A program made the translations under genes and the position numbers. The notes beneath the pieces are model-generated. The model did no database searches, was not told the DNA's origin, and worked only from the letters and a program-made list of their open reading frames with translations. From the NCBI GenBank assembly GCA_019136175.1, contig JAGVUS010000164.1, positions 1 to 14,082 of the forward strand: a DNA stretch of 14,082 bases, written 5' to 3'. Below are positions 1 to 6,837 of this stretch, piece after piece; within the stretch, counting starts at the first letter, position 1; every line of letters begins with the position of its first letter. This DNA comes from Chloroflexota bacterium. Its GTDB lineage: Bacteria; Chloroflexota; Anaerolineae; Anaerolineales; Anaerolineaceae.

Positions 1-1
1 C

Positions 2-652
2 ACCTATCCGGCAACAGGTTATGGATACATCCAGCGGGGGGAATTGATTGGGAAATTTGAAGGTTTGCAGGCTTATAAAACCATCCAGTTTCGAGAAAAA
101 CCAGACCTGGAGTCAGCCAGGCGGATGCTTTCGGAGGGGGATCACACGTGGAATTCTGGGATGTTTTTCTGGCGCGCGGATCGCATCCTGGATGAATTTG
201 CAAAATGGATGCCGGAATTGTATGAATGCCTGATGAAAATCCGGGCTGCCTGGGGAACTGATCAACAGCAGGTGGTCATGGAACAAGTTTGGAAAACCAT
301 TCAACCGCAAACAATCGATTACGGGATCATGGAGCATGCAGAGAAAAAAGCTGTATTACCAGCCTATGGTTTACAGTGGAATGATGTTGGCAGCTGGGAG
401 TCTTTATTTGAAGTATTACCGGTCAATGAAAATGGAAATATTTATTTAACAGACCGGGTGTTGGATATCGAAACGGATCACACACTTGTGTATGGGGATG
501 ATCATCACCGTTTGGTTGCCGTAATTGGATTATCAAATATGATCATCGTGGATACGCGGGATGCTCTTTTAATCTGCCCGCGCTCCGATTCCCAGAAGGT
601 ACGGGATTTGGTTCGAAAAATTCAGCAAGCGGGTCTTCATCTTTTTTTATAG
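2..652 (+). CDS. manC: Mannose-1-phosphate guanylyltransferase, 3' part (5' end outside window)
   Basis: The frame is open from base 2 and codes for the last 216 residues of a nucleotidyltransferase that makes GDP-mannose from mannose 1-phosphate and GTP in the cytoplasm. Visible family signatures, in order, are TYPATGYGYI right at the window edge, FREKPD, WNSGMFFW, a TIDYGIMEHA segment, WNDVGSWESLFE, and a C-terminal beta-helix-like stretch (VYGDDHHRLVAVIGLSNMIIVDTRDALLICPR). The protein ends soon after this stretch, so it is the short one-activity form without the fused cupin phosphomannose isomerase domain. Family members have about 350 residues, so roughly 140 lie upstream. A TTG at 44 could be read as a start, but the conserved TYPATGYGYI before it shows the gene begins earlier. 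topA follows after 11 bases and is probably co-transcribed. GDP-mannose would feed the glycosyltransferases expected for envelope polysaccharide, such as the GT4 gene at 12082. Confidence 0.93.
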   Translation, partial: TYPATGYGYIQRGELIGKFEGLQAYKTIQFREKPDLESARRMLSEGDHTWNSGMFFWRADRILDEFAKWMPELYECLMKIRAAWGTDQQQVVMEQVWKTIQPQTIDYGIMEHAEKKAVLPAYGLQWNDVGSWESLFEVLPVNENGNIYLTDRVLDIETDHTLVYGDDHHRLVAVIGLSNMIIVDTRDALLICPRSDSQKVRDLVRKIQQAGLHLFL

Positions 653-663
653 GAGCAAAATCA

Positions 664-2946
664 GTGGAAGCATATTGTGTCAAATGTAAAGAAAAGCGGG
701 AAGTGGAAAATCCACAACCTGCGTTTAACAGGGGTGGTACTCCCATTACACGTGGTACATGCGGCGTCTGTGGTACCACCATGATCCGAACAGGGAGAAC
801 TTCGGCGCATGAGGGAATGAAGGCAGACGAGTACCTGGCATCCCAGCGAAGCGGAAAATTGGTGATTGTGGAATCACCAGCCAAAGCCCGAACGGTTGGG
901 CGTTTTCGCGCATCGGTTGGACATGTTCGTGATCTGTTGCGCTCTTCCCTCTCTGTGGATGTGGAAAATAACTTCACACCCAAGTACAGGGTACCCAACG
1001 AGAAAAAGGAGGTGGTCAAGGAGTTGAAGGAACTTGCCCGCCAGCACTCGGAAATATACCTGGCAACCGACCCTGACCGGGAAGGAGAAGCTATTGCCTG
1101 GCACCTGATGGAAGCAGCCCAGATTGAGCCCAAGCTGGCAAAGCGGGTGGTATTCCATGAAATCACCCAAACCGCGATTGAGGATGCTTTTTCTCATCCA
1201 CGGGAAATTAACATGGATCTTGTGAATGCCCAGCAAGCCCGGCGAGTTTTGGACCGCCTGGTGGGTTACAGCATCAGTCCCATCCTTTGGGAAAAAGTGC
1301 GCAATCGTCTTTCTGCGGGACGGGTTCAATCGGTTGCGCTGCGGTTGATTGTTGAGCGGGAACGCGAAATTGATGCTTTTATTCCAGTGGAATACTGGAC
1401 AATTGCAGCTGAATTTAAACCCCAAGGGATCAGGTCCACATACATTGCCAAACTGGCAAAAATTGACGCTGTGGATCCTGAATTGCCTGATGAGGCGACT
1501 GTCCTGCCGATTGTTACCGATATGGAAGCTGCGACATATTCGATTGCTCGAATCAAGCGCGGCGAACGGCGGCGAAAACCACTTGCCCCATTTATAACCA
1601 GCACCATGCAGCAGGAAGCATCCCGTAAACTTGGATATACTGCCCGACGAACCATGTCCATTGCTCAACAGTTGTATGAAGGGTTGGATGTTGGGGAAGG
1701 CGGCAGCACAGGTCTGATCACCTACATGCGAACTGACTCCACCAATATAGCCGAGGTGGCACAAAAAGAAGCGCGTGAATATATCCAGCAAATCTATGGT
1801 CAATCCTTTTTGCCGGAGACGCCACCGCAATATAAGACACGTGCTGTTTCTGCCCAGGAAGCCCATGAGGCAATTCGCCCAACTTCAGTATTCCGATCAC
1901 CCGACAAAATCAAGCAATATTTAACGAATGATCAATTTAAACTATATCAACTTGTCTGGCAGCGGTTTCTGGCTTCTCAGATGGAAGCAGCTGTTTTTGA
2001 CACCCTCTCCATTGAAATTGAAGCAAAGACACAAATTCATGAATATTTATTGCGTGTGTCTGGCTCGACTGTAAAATTCCCGGGCTATCTTGTTGTGTAC
2101 GAAGAAGCTGTTGATGAGGATCAAAAAACAGAAGAAGAAAATGCCCGGATTCCTTCCGGTTTGGAAGAAGGTCAACGGCAAAACCTGGTCCGGGTAATTC
2201 CTGAACAACACTTTACCCAGCCGCCACCCCGGTATTCAGAAGCCACCCTGGTCCAGGTGCTGGAAGAGTATGGTATTGGAAGACCATCCACTTATGCACC
2301 GATTCTTTCAACCATCCAGGAACGGGGTTATGTGATCCGGGAGGCGAAACGCTTATTCCCAACCGAAACCGGGATTCTTGTGAATGACATCATGGTTCAA
2401 CACTTTCCGTCCATTGTAGATTTGCATTTTACTGCCCATATGGAAGCAGACCTTGACCAAGTGGCAGCCGGACAGGAAGGCTGGACGGATGTTGTGGCAG
2501 AGTTCTACCGGGAGTTTGAACCGGTTCTGCGCCGTGCCCAGGAGGCTATTCCCGTTACCAAGGCAGAACTGGAAAAAATTGGGCGCATCTGCCCGGACTG
2601 TGGAGGGGATTTGGTCATTCGCTGGGGCAGGTATGGGAAATTTATCAGCTGTAATAATTTCCCCAACTGCCGGCATACCGAAGCTCTCCTGGAAAAAATT
2701 GGTGTCAAGTGCCCGAATGATGGTGGCGAAATTGTCATCCGAAAAACACGAAAAGGCAGGATTTTCTACGGATGTGCCAATTATCCCAATTGTGAATTTA
2801 CATCCTGGAAGCAGCCAATCCCTGTGCCGTGCCCTAAATGTGGCGGTTTGCTGGTGATTGCCAACAAGCGCGAGATGCAATGCACAAAGTGTGAGGAAAC
2901 CTTTCTGGTTGAACATGTAACGGAAAAATCATCTGAAACGGCATAA
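664..2946 (+). CDS. topA: DNA topoisomerase I (type IA) with N-terminal DUF5679-like zinc ribbon
   Basis: This 760-residue enzyme relaxes negative supercoils by passing DNA through a transient single-strand break. It starts with GTG, eight bases after AGGAG (651-655). Residues 1-44 form a Cys4 zinc ribbon (C5, C8, C33, C36) that resembles DUF5679 and is absent from standard TopA. The Toprim domain follows, with catalytic E70 in VESPAKA and D136, D138 and E140 in DPDREGE. The nicking tyrosine is Y354 in TYMRTDS. Three C-terminal zinc modules begin near C643, C683 and C723. The second reads CPND, with Asp for the second Cys, which is common in this family. Oddity: between F81 and R82 about seven residues (the LGxxYxV segment before RASVGHVRDL) are missing compared with E. 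coli and Thermotoga TopA as I remember them. The reading frame stays open throughout. The identification is certain; whether this copy is fully active is not. Confidence 0.97.
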   Translation: MEAYCVKCKEKREVENPQPAFNRGGTPITRGTCGVCGTTMIRTGRTSAHEGMKADEYLASQRSGKLVIVESPAKARTVGRFRASVGHVRDLLRSSLSVDVENNFTPKYRVPNEKKEVVKELKELARQHSEIYLATDPDREGEAIAWHLMEAAQIEPKLAKRVVFHEITQTAIEDAFSHPREINMDLVNAQQARRVLDRLVGYSISPILWEKVRNRLSAGRVQSVALRLIVEREREIDAFIPVEYWTIAAEFKPQGIRSTYIAKLAKIDAVDPELPDEATVLPIVTDMEAATYSIARIKRGERRRKPLAPFITSTMQQEASRKLGYTARRTMSIAQQLYEGLDVGEGGSTGLITYMRTDSTNIAEVAQKEAREYIQQIYGQSFLPETPPQYKTRAVSAQEAHEAIRPTSVFRSPDKIKQYLTNDQFKLYQLVWQRFLASQMEAAVFDTLSIEIEAKTQIHEYLLRVSGSTVKFPGYLVVYEEAVDEDQKTEEENARIPSGLEEGQRQNLVRVIPEQHFTQPPPRYSEATLVQVLEEYGIGRPSTYAPILSTIQERGYVIREAKRLFPTETGILVNDIMVQHFPSIVDLHFTAHMEADLDQVAAGQEGWTDVVAEFYREFEPVLRRAQEAIPVTKAELEKIGRICPDCGGDLVIRWGRYGKFISCNNFPNCRHTEALLEKIGVKCPNDGGEIVIRKTRKGRIFYGCANYPNCEFTSWKQPIPVPCPKCGGLLVIANKREMQCTKCEETFLVEHVTEKSSETA

Positions 2947-2995
2947 ACCTTGCAACATTGATAACAAACAAAAGGGATTGTGAGGCTTTTCTTAT

Positions 2996-3030
2996 TGCAT
3001 CATTTTATAATTTGTTCTAAAATGGATGCA
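2996..3030. repeat. Imperfect inverted repeat (hairpin) upstream of the membrane-protein gene
   Basis: The left arm TGCATCATTTTA (2996-3007) pairs with the right arm TAAAATGGATGCA (3018-3030). This gives two six-base-pair blocks with one bulged G (3024) and a ten-base loop. No T-run follows on either strand, so it is not a classic intrinsic terminator. It covers a TATAAT box. It could be an operator, an mRNA hairpin after topA, or a weak transcription barrier. The pairing is seen directly; the role is unknown. Confidence 0.5.
3006..3011 (+). promoter_or_regulatory. Candidate -10 box (TATAAT) for the gene at 3092
   Basis: A perfect TATAAT lies 80 bases before the start codon in the only sizeable gap of region A. 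No convincing -35 hexamer sits 16-18 bases upstream: TTGTGA at 2978-2983 is 22 bases away. A second possibility is TTGTTC (3012-3017) with TTAATA (3035-3040) at 17-base spacing. Some promoter here is plausible because topA and the next gene are 145 bases apart, but the exact one is undecided. Confidence 0.35.
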
Positions 3031-3038
3031 GGTGTTAA

Positions 3039-3069
3039 TAGGTAAACAATCCCCTGAACTTAGGTAAAC
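3039..3069. repeat. Direct repeat pair TAGGTAAAC, 22 bases apart
   Basis: The nine-base word TAGGTAAAC occurs at 3039-3047 and again at 3061-3069. The start-to-start distance is 22 bases, about two turns of the helix. Both copies lie between the candidate promoter and the ribosome binding site of the gene at 3092. This spacing would suit two regulator subunits bound on one face of the DNA. The repeats are exact; the regulatory role is inference, and a nine-base repeat could arise by chance. Confidence 0.4.
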
Positions 3070-3091
3070 GTCATTCAAGCAGGAGTAAAAG

Positions 3092-4102
3092 ATGAACAGT
3101 ATCTTGGAGAAGTTTCGAAATCCACTGTACGCTGCAATTGCAGGCTTTGTAATTGGGTTGCTTGTTGGTTTACCGATCCTGGGATGGTGGCTGTGGCCAG
3201 TCCAGTGGACGGATGGGGAACCCAAGGATTTACGATCAGACCTTAAGACGGATTTCCTGTGTATGATTATTGACTCGCATATGCGAAATCCAATTCGTGG
3301 GGATGTTGCCCTTTCCAGATTTGAAAGCCTGGGAGAAGAGGGACAGATCATCCTGGCGGGGCTCAAGCCGGGTGATTGTGGGTTGAATGAAAATGATTTG
3401 ACCCAGTTCCGTCTCATGGTGAACGCTCCTGTTGTGTCGGCATCGACTCCCGTGGTTCCGGTACCGACCACTACGGCACCAGAGGAGGATAAAGGCAAAA
3501 GCAATATCGGAATGATTTTATTGTTATGCCTTGCTCTCCTGGCTGTTGGTGGAGCCCTGGTTTACTTCCTGTTATTGCGGAAGCCCAAACAAAAAACAAC
3601 CAGCATCAATGCCCAGGCACAGGAAATGAATCGCCAGGTGCAACCCACGGATTTTGAAGCTGCCGGTAAGGAAGAACCAATTGCCCAGTACATGACAACC
3701 TATATGCAAGGCGATGATCTTTATGATGACTCGTTCAGCATTGATTCGCCAACTGGTGAGTTCCTGGGTGAATGTGGTGTTGGAATCTCGGAAACCATTG
3801 GTGTAGGTGAACCGAAAAAGGTTACGGCGTTTGAGGTCTGGCTTTTCGATAAAAATGATCCGCAGACGGTGACAAAGGTACTCATGAGTGAGCATGCCTT
3901 CAACGATCCCATTATCAGCCAACGGTTGGCATCCAAGGGAGAACCATTCCTGATGGAAGCTGGGCACCAGGTGACCCTTGAGACAGCCACCCTCATGTTG
4001 GAAGCCAGGGTTGTGGATATGAGCTATGGAGCTGGTGCTCTCCCCGCCAACAGCAACTTTGATCGCATGACCCTCGAACTTGCGATCTGGCCAAAGGGTT
4101 AG
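3092..4102 (+). CDS. Two-helix membrane protein of unknown function, Chloroflexota style
   Basis: The product has 336 residues and no family I can name with certainty. It starts at ATG six bases after AGGAG (3081-3085). Residues 11-33 form a membrane helix followed by GWWLWPVQWTDGEP. A region of about 105 residues comes next and ends in a Pro/Thr/Val-rich linker (112-131). A second helix (139-162) is followed by basic RKPKQK. By the positive-inside rule both ends are cytoplasmic and the 34-138 segment is outside. The C-terminal part (about 205-336) looks like a compact beta-rich cytoplasmic domain with acidic patches. The segment after helix 1 (WPVQWT, DLRSD, then a helical stretch with ALSRFESLG) recalls a helical domain I associate with Chloroflexota membrane proteins. 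That link is from memory and unproven. It lies after topA and is bounded by a terminator, so it is probably last in its unit or transcribed alone. Confidence 0.85.
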   Translation: MNSILEKFRNPLYAAIAGFVIGLLVGLPILGWWLWPVQWTDGEPKDLRSDLKTDFLCMIIDSHMRNPIRGDVALSRFESLGEEGQIILAGLKPGDCGLNENDLTQFRLMVNAPVVSASTPVVPVPTTTAPEEDKGKSNIGMILLLCLALLAVGGALVYFLLLRKPKQKTTSINAQAQEMNRQVQPTDFEAAGKEEPIAQYMTTYMQGDDLYDDSFSIDSPTGEFLGECGVGISETIGVGEPKKVTAFEVWLFDKNDPQTVTKVLMSEHAFNDPIISQRLASKGEPFLMEAGHQVTLETATLMLEARVVDMSYGAGALPANSNFDRMTLELAIWPKG

Positions 4103-4127
4103 AAATATTTTTCAGGATGGTTAAATC

Positions 4128-4160
4128 AAACGAACGGGCTGGTCAAGCCCGTTCGTTTTT
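4128..4160. terminator. Bidirectional rho-independent terminator
   Basis: A perfect 13-base-pair stem is formed by AAACGAACGGGCT (4128-4140) and AGCCCGTTCGTTT (4146-4158), with a five-base loop GGTCA. T-rich sequence follows on both strands: TTTTT ends the right arm at 4156-4160, and the complement of ATCAAA lies on the other side. It sits between two convergent genes ending at 4102 and 4171, so it can stop transcription of both. Confidence 0.92.
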
Positions 4161-4170
4161 GATTAAATGA

Positions 4171-4638
4171 TTACTCGATTTTGATGATTTTGAAGTGAAC
4201 GGTTCCGTTAGGTGTGGAGACCAGAAACTCATCTCCCGATCGTTTCCCGATCATTGCTTTTCCAATCGGGCTTTCATGCGAAATTCTTCCATTGGCTGGA
4301 TCTGCCTCTTGAGGACCAACCAGTTGATAGGTTTCCATGGGAAAATTTCCCTCCTGGATGGTAACACTGGCACCAATATCCACAACATCCCGATTTCGTT
4401 GACTCTCATCGATGATGACAACATTCCGGATTATTTGTTCCAGTTCCATAATGCGACCTTCCAGAAAACCCTGTTCCTCCTTGGCGGCAATATAATCAGC
4501 GTTTTCAGAAAGATCTCCCTGTTGAATGGCGGTTCGCAATCGCTTGGCAAGCTGGTCACGGGCAGTGGTTTTTAAATAATTAAGTTCAGCCTGGAGACGC
4601 TGTAAACCGTCGTTAGTCAGGTAATGGGCTTCCGTCAT
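4171..4638 (-). CDS. greA: Transcription elongation factor GreA
   Basis: The 155-residue protein has the usual GreA length. GreA binds in the secondary channel of RNA polymerase and stimulates cleavage of the 3' end of backtracked RNA, rescuing stalled complexes. Residues 1-76 form the N-terminal coiled coil with the tip motif GDLSENADYIAAKEE, where D42 and E45 are the acidic tip residues needed for cleavage. Residues from about 82 form the C-terminal FKBP-like domain, with typical IGKAMIGKRSGDEF. The ATG (4636-4638) is preceded by AAGAGGA at good distance. It is the last gene of the minus-strand run, 63 bases after the dGTPase-like gene, and ends just before the shared terminator. That gap holds a possible promoter, so greA may be expressed both from the operon and separately. 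Confidence 0.97.
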   Translation of the reverse strand: MTEAHYLTNDGLQRLQAELNYLKTTARDQLAKRLRTAIQQGDLSENADYIAAKEEQGFLEGRIMELEQIIRNVVIIDESQRNRDVVDIGASVTIQEGNFPMETYQLVGPQEADPANGRISHESPIGKAMIGKRSGDEFLVSTPNGTVHFKIIKIE

Positions 4639-4668
4639 TTTATTCCTCTTGATATTTTGGTTCCGGTA

Positions 4669-4698
4669 TTTATACCACCAAGTTGTTGATTTGTTGAA
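4669..4698 (-). promoter_or_regulatory. Possible greA promoter
   Basis: On the minus strand, TATAAA (4674 down to 4669) lies 30 bases before the greA start codon. TTCAAC (4698 down to 4693) is a weak -35 match at 18-base spacing. Transcription would start near 4662, leaving a short leader that contains the AAGAGGA ribosome site. The -10 lies inside a small dyad, GGTATAAATACC. The -35 matches only three of six consensus positions, so this is tentative. Confidence 0.35.
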
Positions 4699-4701
4699 TC
4701 A

Positions 4702-5853
4702 TTAAGGTAACACAAGCGGATCAAACAGTTTTTGGTGCTCTTCTACAGCATAACGATCCGTCATTCCGGCGAGGTAATCACAGATGGCGCGCTCAAGTCC
4801 GCGCTCCGGAATCCACTCCTGGATATGACGAGGGAGGATGGTGGGGGATGACCGATATGCATTAAAAAGGTCAGTCAGTACACGCTCCGCCTTTACAGAC
4901 ATCCTGACCAGCCGGAAGTTGCGATAGAGATTGGCGTAGAGGAAATCCTTTAACTGGCGATTTCGGCGGGCTAATTCTTCGTCCACGGTTACCACATTGA
5001 AAGATAAATGCTGCAGGTCTTCCACAGATCGGACGGAATGATTGACCAGGTTATGTTCCGTGGTTTGGATCAAATTGGTCACTTCCAATCCGATTAGGTT
5101 GCGGATAATTTGGTGCCGATGCTGTTCTGTGAACATCTGATCGCGCCAGCGTGTATTGTCTCGTAGAATTTCCCACAATTCCACACCTTCCAGCATATCC
5201 GGTGTGATTAAACCGGACCGCAAGCCATCATCCAGGTCGTGTGCAGTGTATGCCAGTTCATCCGAAACATTGGCAATTTGGGCTTCCAATCCGGCATGCA
5301 GGTCGGGATTAAAATCGCGGGCATCTGAGACATCATATTCAGTTTCATGTTTTACGATACCCTCCAATACTTCCCAGCTCAAGTTCAAGCCAGGGAATTC
5401 CGGGTATCTTTTTTCCAGTTCTGTCACAATGCGGAATGATTGTTTGTTGTGATCAAATCCACCATGATCAACCATCAATTTTGACAGACTGGTTTCACCG
5501 GCGTGACCAAAGGCGGAGTGTCCCAAGTCATGGGCAAGGCAAATTGTTTCTGTCAGATCTTCGTTTCCTCCCAGTGCCCTGGCGAGGGTGCGACCGATCT
5601 GAGCCACCTCAAGGGTGTGGGTGAGGCGCGTACGGTAATAATCTCCCTCATAATTGATAAAAACCTGGGTTTTATATTCCAACCGGCGAAAAGCAGTTGT
5701 GTGCAAGATACGATCCCGGTCGCGTTGAAAACAGGTGCGGTAATCGGGTTCATGGTCCGGGTACAGGCGACCATGACTGTTCCGACTGGCTATCCCGTAG
5801 GGAGCCAATGTCTTGATTTCCATCTCTTCCAATAGTTCACGGCTGAATATCAT
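4702..5853 (-). CDS. dgt: dGTPase-like HD-domain deoxynucleotide triphosphohydrolase
   Basis: The 383-residue protein belongs to the HD phosphohydrolases that cleave dNTPs, typically dGTP, to the nucleoside and triphosphate, and so help control dNTP pools. The metal-binding HD residues are visible: H79 in RLTHTLEV, H108-D109 in LAHDLGHS, and D206 in YTAHDLDDG. Other family marks are FRRLEYKTQVF near residue 55 and FGHAGE after the HD pair. The N-terminal start in QRDRDRILHTTAFRRL also fits. ATG (5851-5853) follows AGGAG in the 15-base gap after the mevalonate kinase gene. Length and motif order fit the shorter 'dGTPase-like' group rather than the 505-residue E. coli Dgt. True substrate preference cannot be read from sequence. 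Its place between an isoprenoid kinase and greA looks like a housekeeping operon and not a phage-defence locus, although some relatives act in defence. Confidence 0.92.
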   Translation of the reverse strand: MIFSRELLEEMEIKTLAPYGIASRNSHGRLYPDHEPDYRTCFQRDRDRILHTTAFRRLEYKTQVFINYEGDYYRTRLTHTLEVAQIGRTLARALGGNEDLTETICLAHDLGHSAFGHAGETSLSKLMVDHGGFDHNKQSFRIVTELEKRYPEFPGLNLSWEVLEGIVKHETEYDVSDARDFNPDLHAGLEAQIANVSDELAYTAHDLDDGLRSGLITPDMLEGVELWEILRDNTRWRDQMFTEQHRHQIIRNLIGLEVTNLIQTTEHNLVNHSVRSVEDLQHLSFNVVTVDEELARRNRQLKDFLYANLYRNFRLVRMSVKAERVLTDLFNAYRSSPTILPRHIQEWIPERGLERAICDYLAGMTDRYAVEEHQKLFDPLVLP

Positions 5854-5868
5854 GGGTTCTCCTATTTA

Positions 5869-6834
5869 TTATGGGTGAGTGGTTGTATTGTTAGCGGGAA
5901 TGATTGTTTTAATGATATTTACAGCTCCAGCCTGTTTCAACGCGGTTTCGATATGGATTGACTCATCCGGTTCCACCAGGGCGATCATGTTCCCACCCCG
6001 TCCACCCCCAGACAATTTTGCTCCAAGCGCTCCGGCTTGTAGAGCAGTATCCACCAGATGATCCAACATTACACTGGAAACGGTCATTTCCTGTAAAACG
6101 GTATGGTTCCGGGACATTAAGTCGCCTAAAAGCTGGATATTGCCATCTTCAATTGCGGAACGAGCCTGATTGCAGAGGTCTGCAGCGCAGGTGAAAAGGG
6201 TATCAAATTTTGTGGGATTTTGCTGCCATTGACAGCGAACATCGTTAACGACATCACGGGTGGAACTGGGGATACCTGTATCAGCAATTATTAAAGCAAA
6301 TGAATTCTTCACCCGAATTAATTCAAATGGCTGCTCCCGGATGAAATAGATGGGTTGCTGATAGGTAATTACAGTGTTGTCGATTCCTGAAGGGTTGCCA
6401 TGCTGATGGGTTTCTGATTGATATGCCAGCTGGTTGATTTTTGAATTATCCAGGGAAAATCCCATAAATGCTGTTACAGCGCGAATGATCGCCACAGCCA
6501 CGGACGCACTGGAGCCCAATCCGCTTCCTGCTGGAATGGTGGAGGAAATTTTCAACCGTAATGGTGGAAGATGATCCACATTAAGGTCACTCATGATTGC
6601 GGAAATGAGCAGTTTGATCGGGTGTGTTCCAGCCAGTTGATGGAGACGGGAGCATAAGCGGATGGCTGGCGATTCGATCCAGATATCATTTTGATTTCCC
6701 CCCGGAATCGGTGTAATTATCGCTCGAATTTGGACCTGGTGTACCGGTACAGCAATTGCCGGGCGCTGGTAAACTACCGCATGTTCACCCAGCAGAATGC
6801 ATTTTCCAGGAGCTGTTGCTGTGATTGCCGGCAT
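5869..6834 (-). CDS. mvk: Mevalonate kinase (GHMP family)
   Basis: This 321-residue cytoplasmic kinase should phosphorylate mevalonate with ATP, an early step of the mevalonate route to isopentenyl diphosphate. The three GHMP motifs are present. Motif 1 is APGKCILLGEHAVVY (residues 8-22, with K11). Motif 2, the ATP loop, is PAGSGLGSSA (101-110). Motif 3 is KLSGGGRGGN (273-282). GNPSGIDNTV around residue 147 supplies the catalytic Asp (D152) and is diagnostic of mevalonate kinases, as opposed to phosphomevalonate or homoserine kinases. The ATG lies three bases after the UbiA gene's stop codon and I see no clear Shine-Dalgarno site, which suggests translational coupling. Most bacteria use the MEP route, but Chloroflexota are among those with mevalonate enzymes. 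Pairing with a polyprenyl-phosphate transferase suggests the product supports polyprenyl lipid synthesis. Confidence 0.93.
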   Translation of the reverse strand: MPAITATAPGKCILLGEHAVVYQRPAIAVPVHQVQIRAIITPIPGGNQNDIWIESPAIRLCSRLHQLAGTHPIKLLISAIMSDLNVDHLPPLRLKISSTIPAGSGLGSSASVAVAIIRAVTAFMGFSLDNSKINQLAYQSETHQHGNPSGIDNTVITYQQPIYFIREQPFELIRVKNSFALIIADTGIPSSTRDVVNDVRCQWQQNPTKFDTLFTCAADLCNQARSAIEDGNIQLLGDLMSRNHTVLQEMTVSSVMLDHLVDTALQAGALGAKLSGGGRGGNMIALVEPDESIHIETALKQAGAVNIIKTIIPANNTTTHP

Positions 6835-6837
6835 TGT

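Noticed and set aside
893..920. CGGTTGG repeated on both sides of the TopA gap as a possible deletion footprint
   Set aside because: The copies do not sit at the inferred deletion junction (906/907), so they do not explain it.
874..1866. Long antisense open frame of 330 codons opposite topA
   Set aside because: It lies wholly within topA on the other strand and its translation shows no domain-like pattern. The same holds for the other antisense frames in topA, such as 543-1166 and 2353-2916.
2710..2800. Apparently damaged second zinc finger of TopA (CPND instead of CPxC)
   Set aside because: Asp at this position occurs in many bacterial TopA proteins, so it is not evidence of decay.
2453..2857. 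Overlapping 134-codon plus-strand frame inside topA
   Set aside because: It is a frame-shifted reading of the zinc-finger region. The topA frame carries all the conserved cysteines.
2974..3053. Inverted repeat GGGATTGT / ACAATCCC
   Set aside because: The arms are only eight bases long and about 64 bases apart, with no T-run. Chance is a sufficient explanation.
4702..5853. dGTPase-like protein as a phage-defence dNTP depletion gene
   Set aside because: It is embedded in a housekeeping operon with greA and mevalonate kinase, with no defence or mobile genes around it.
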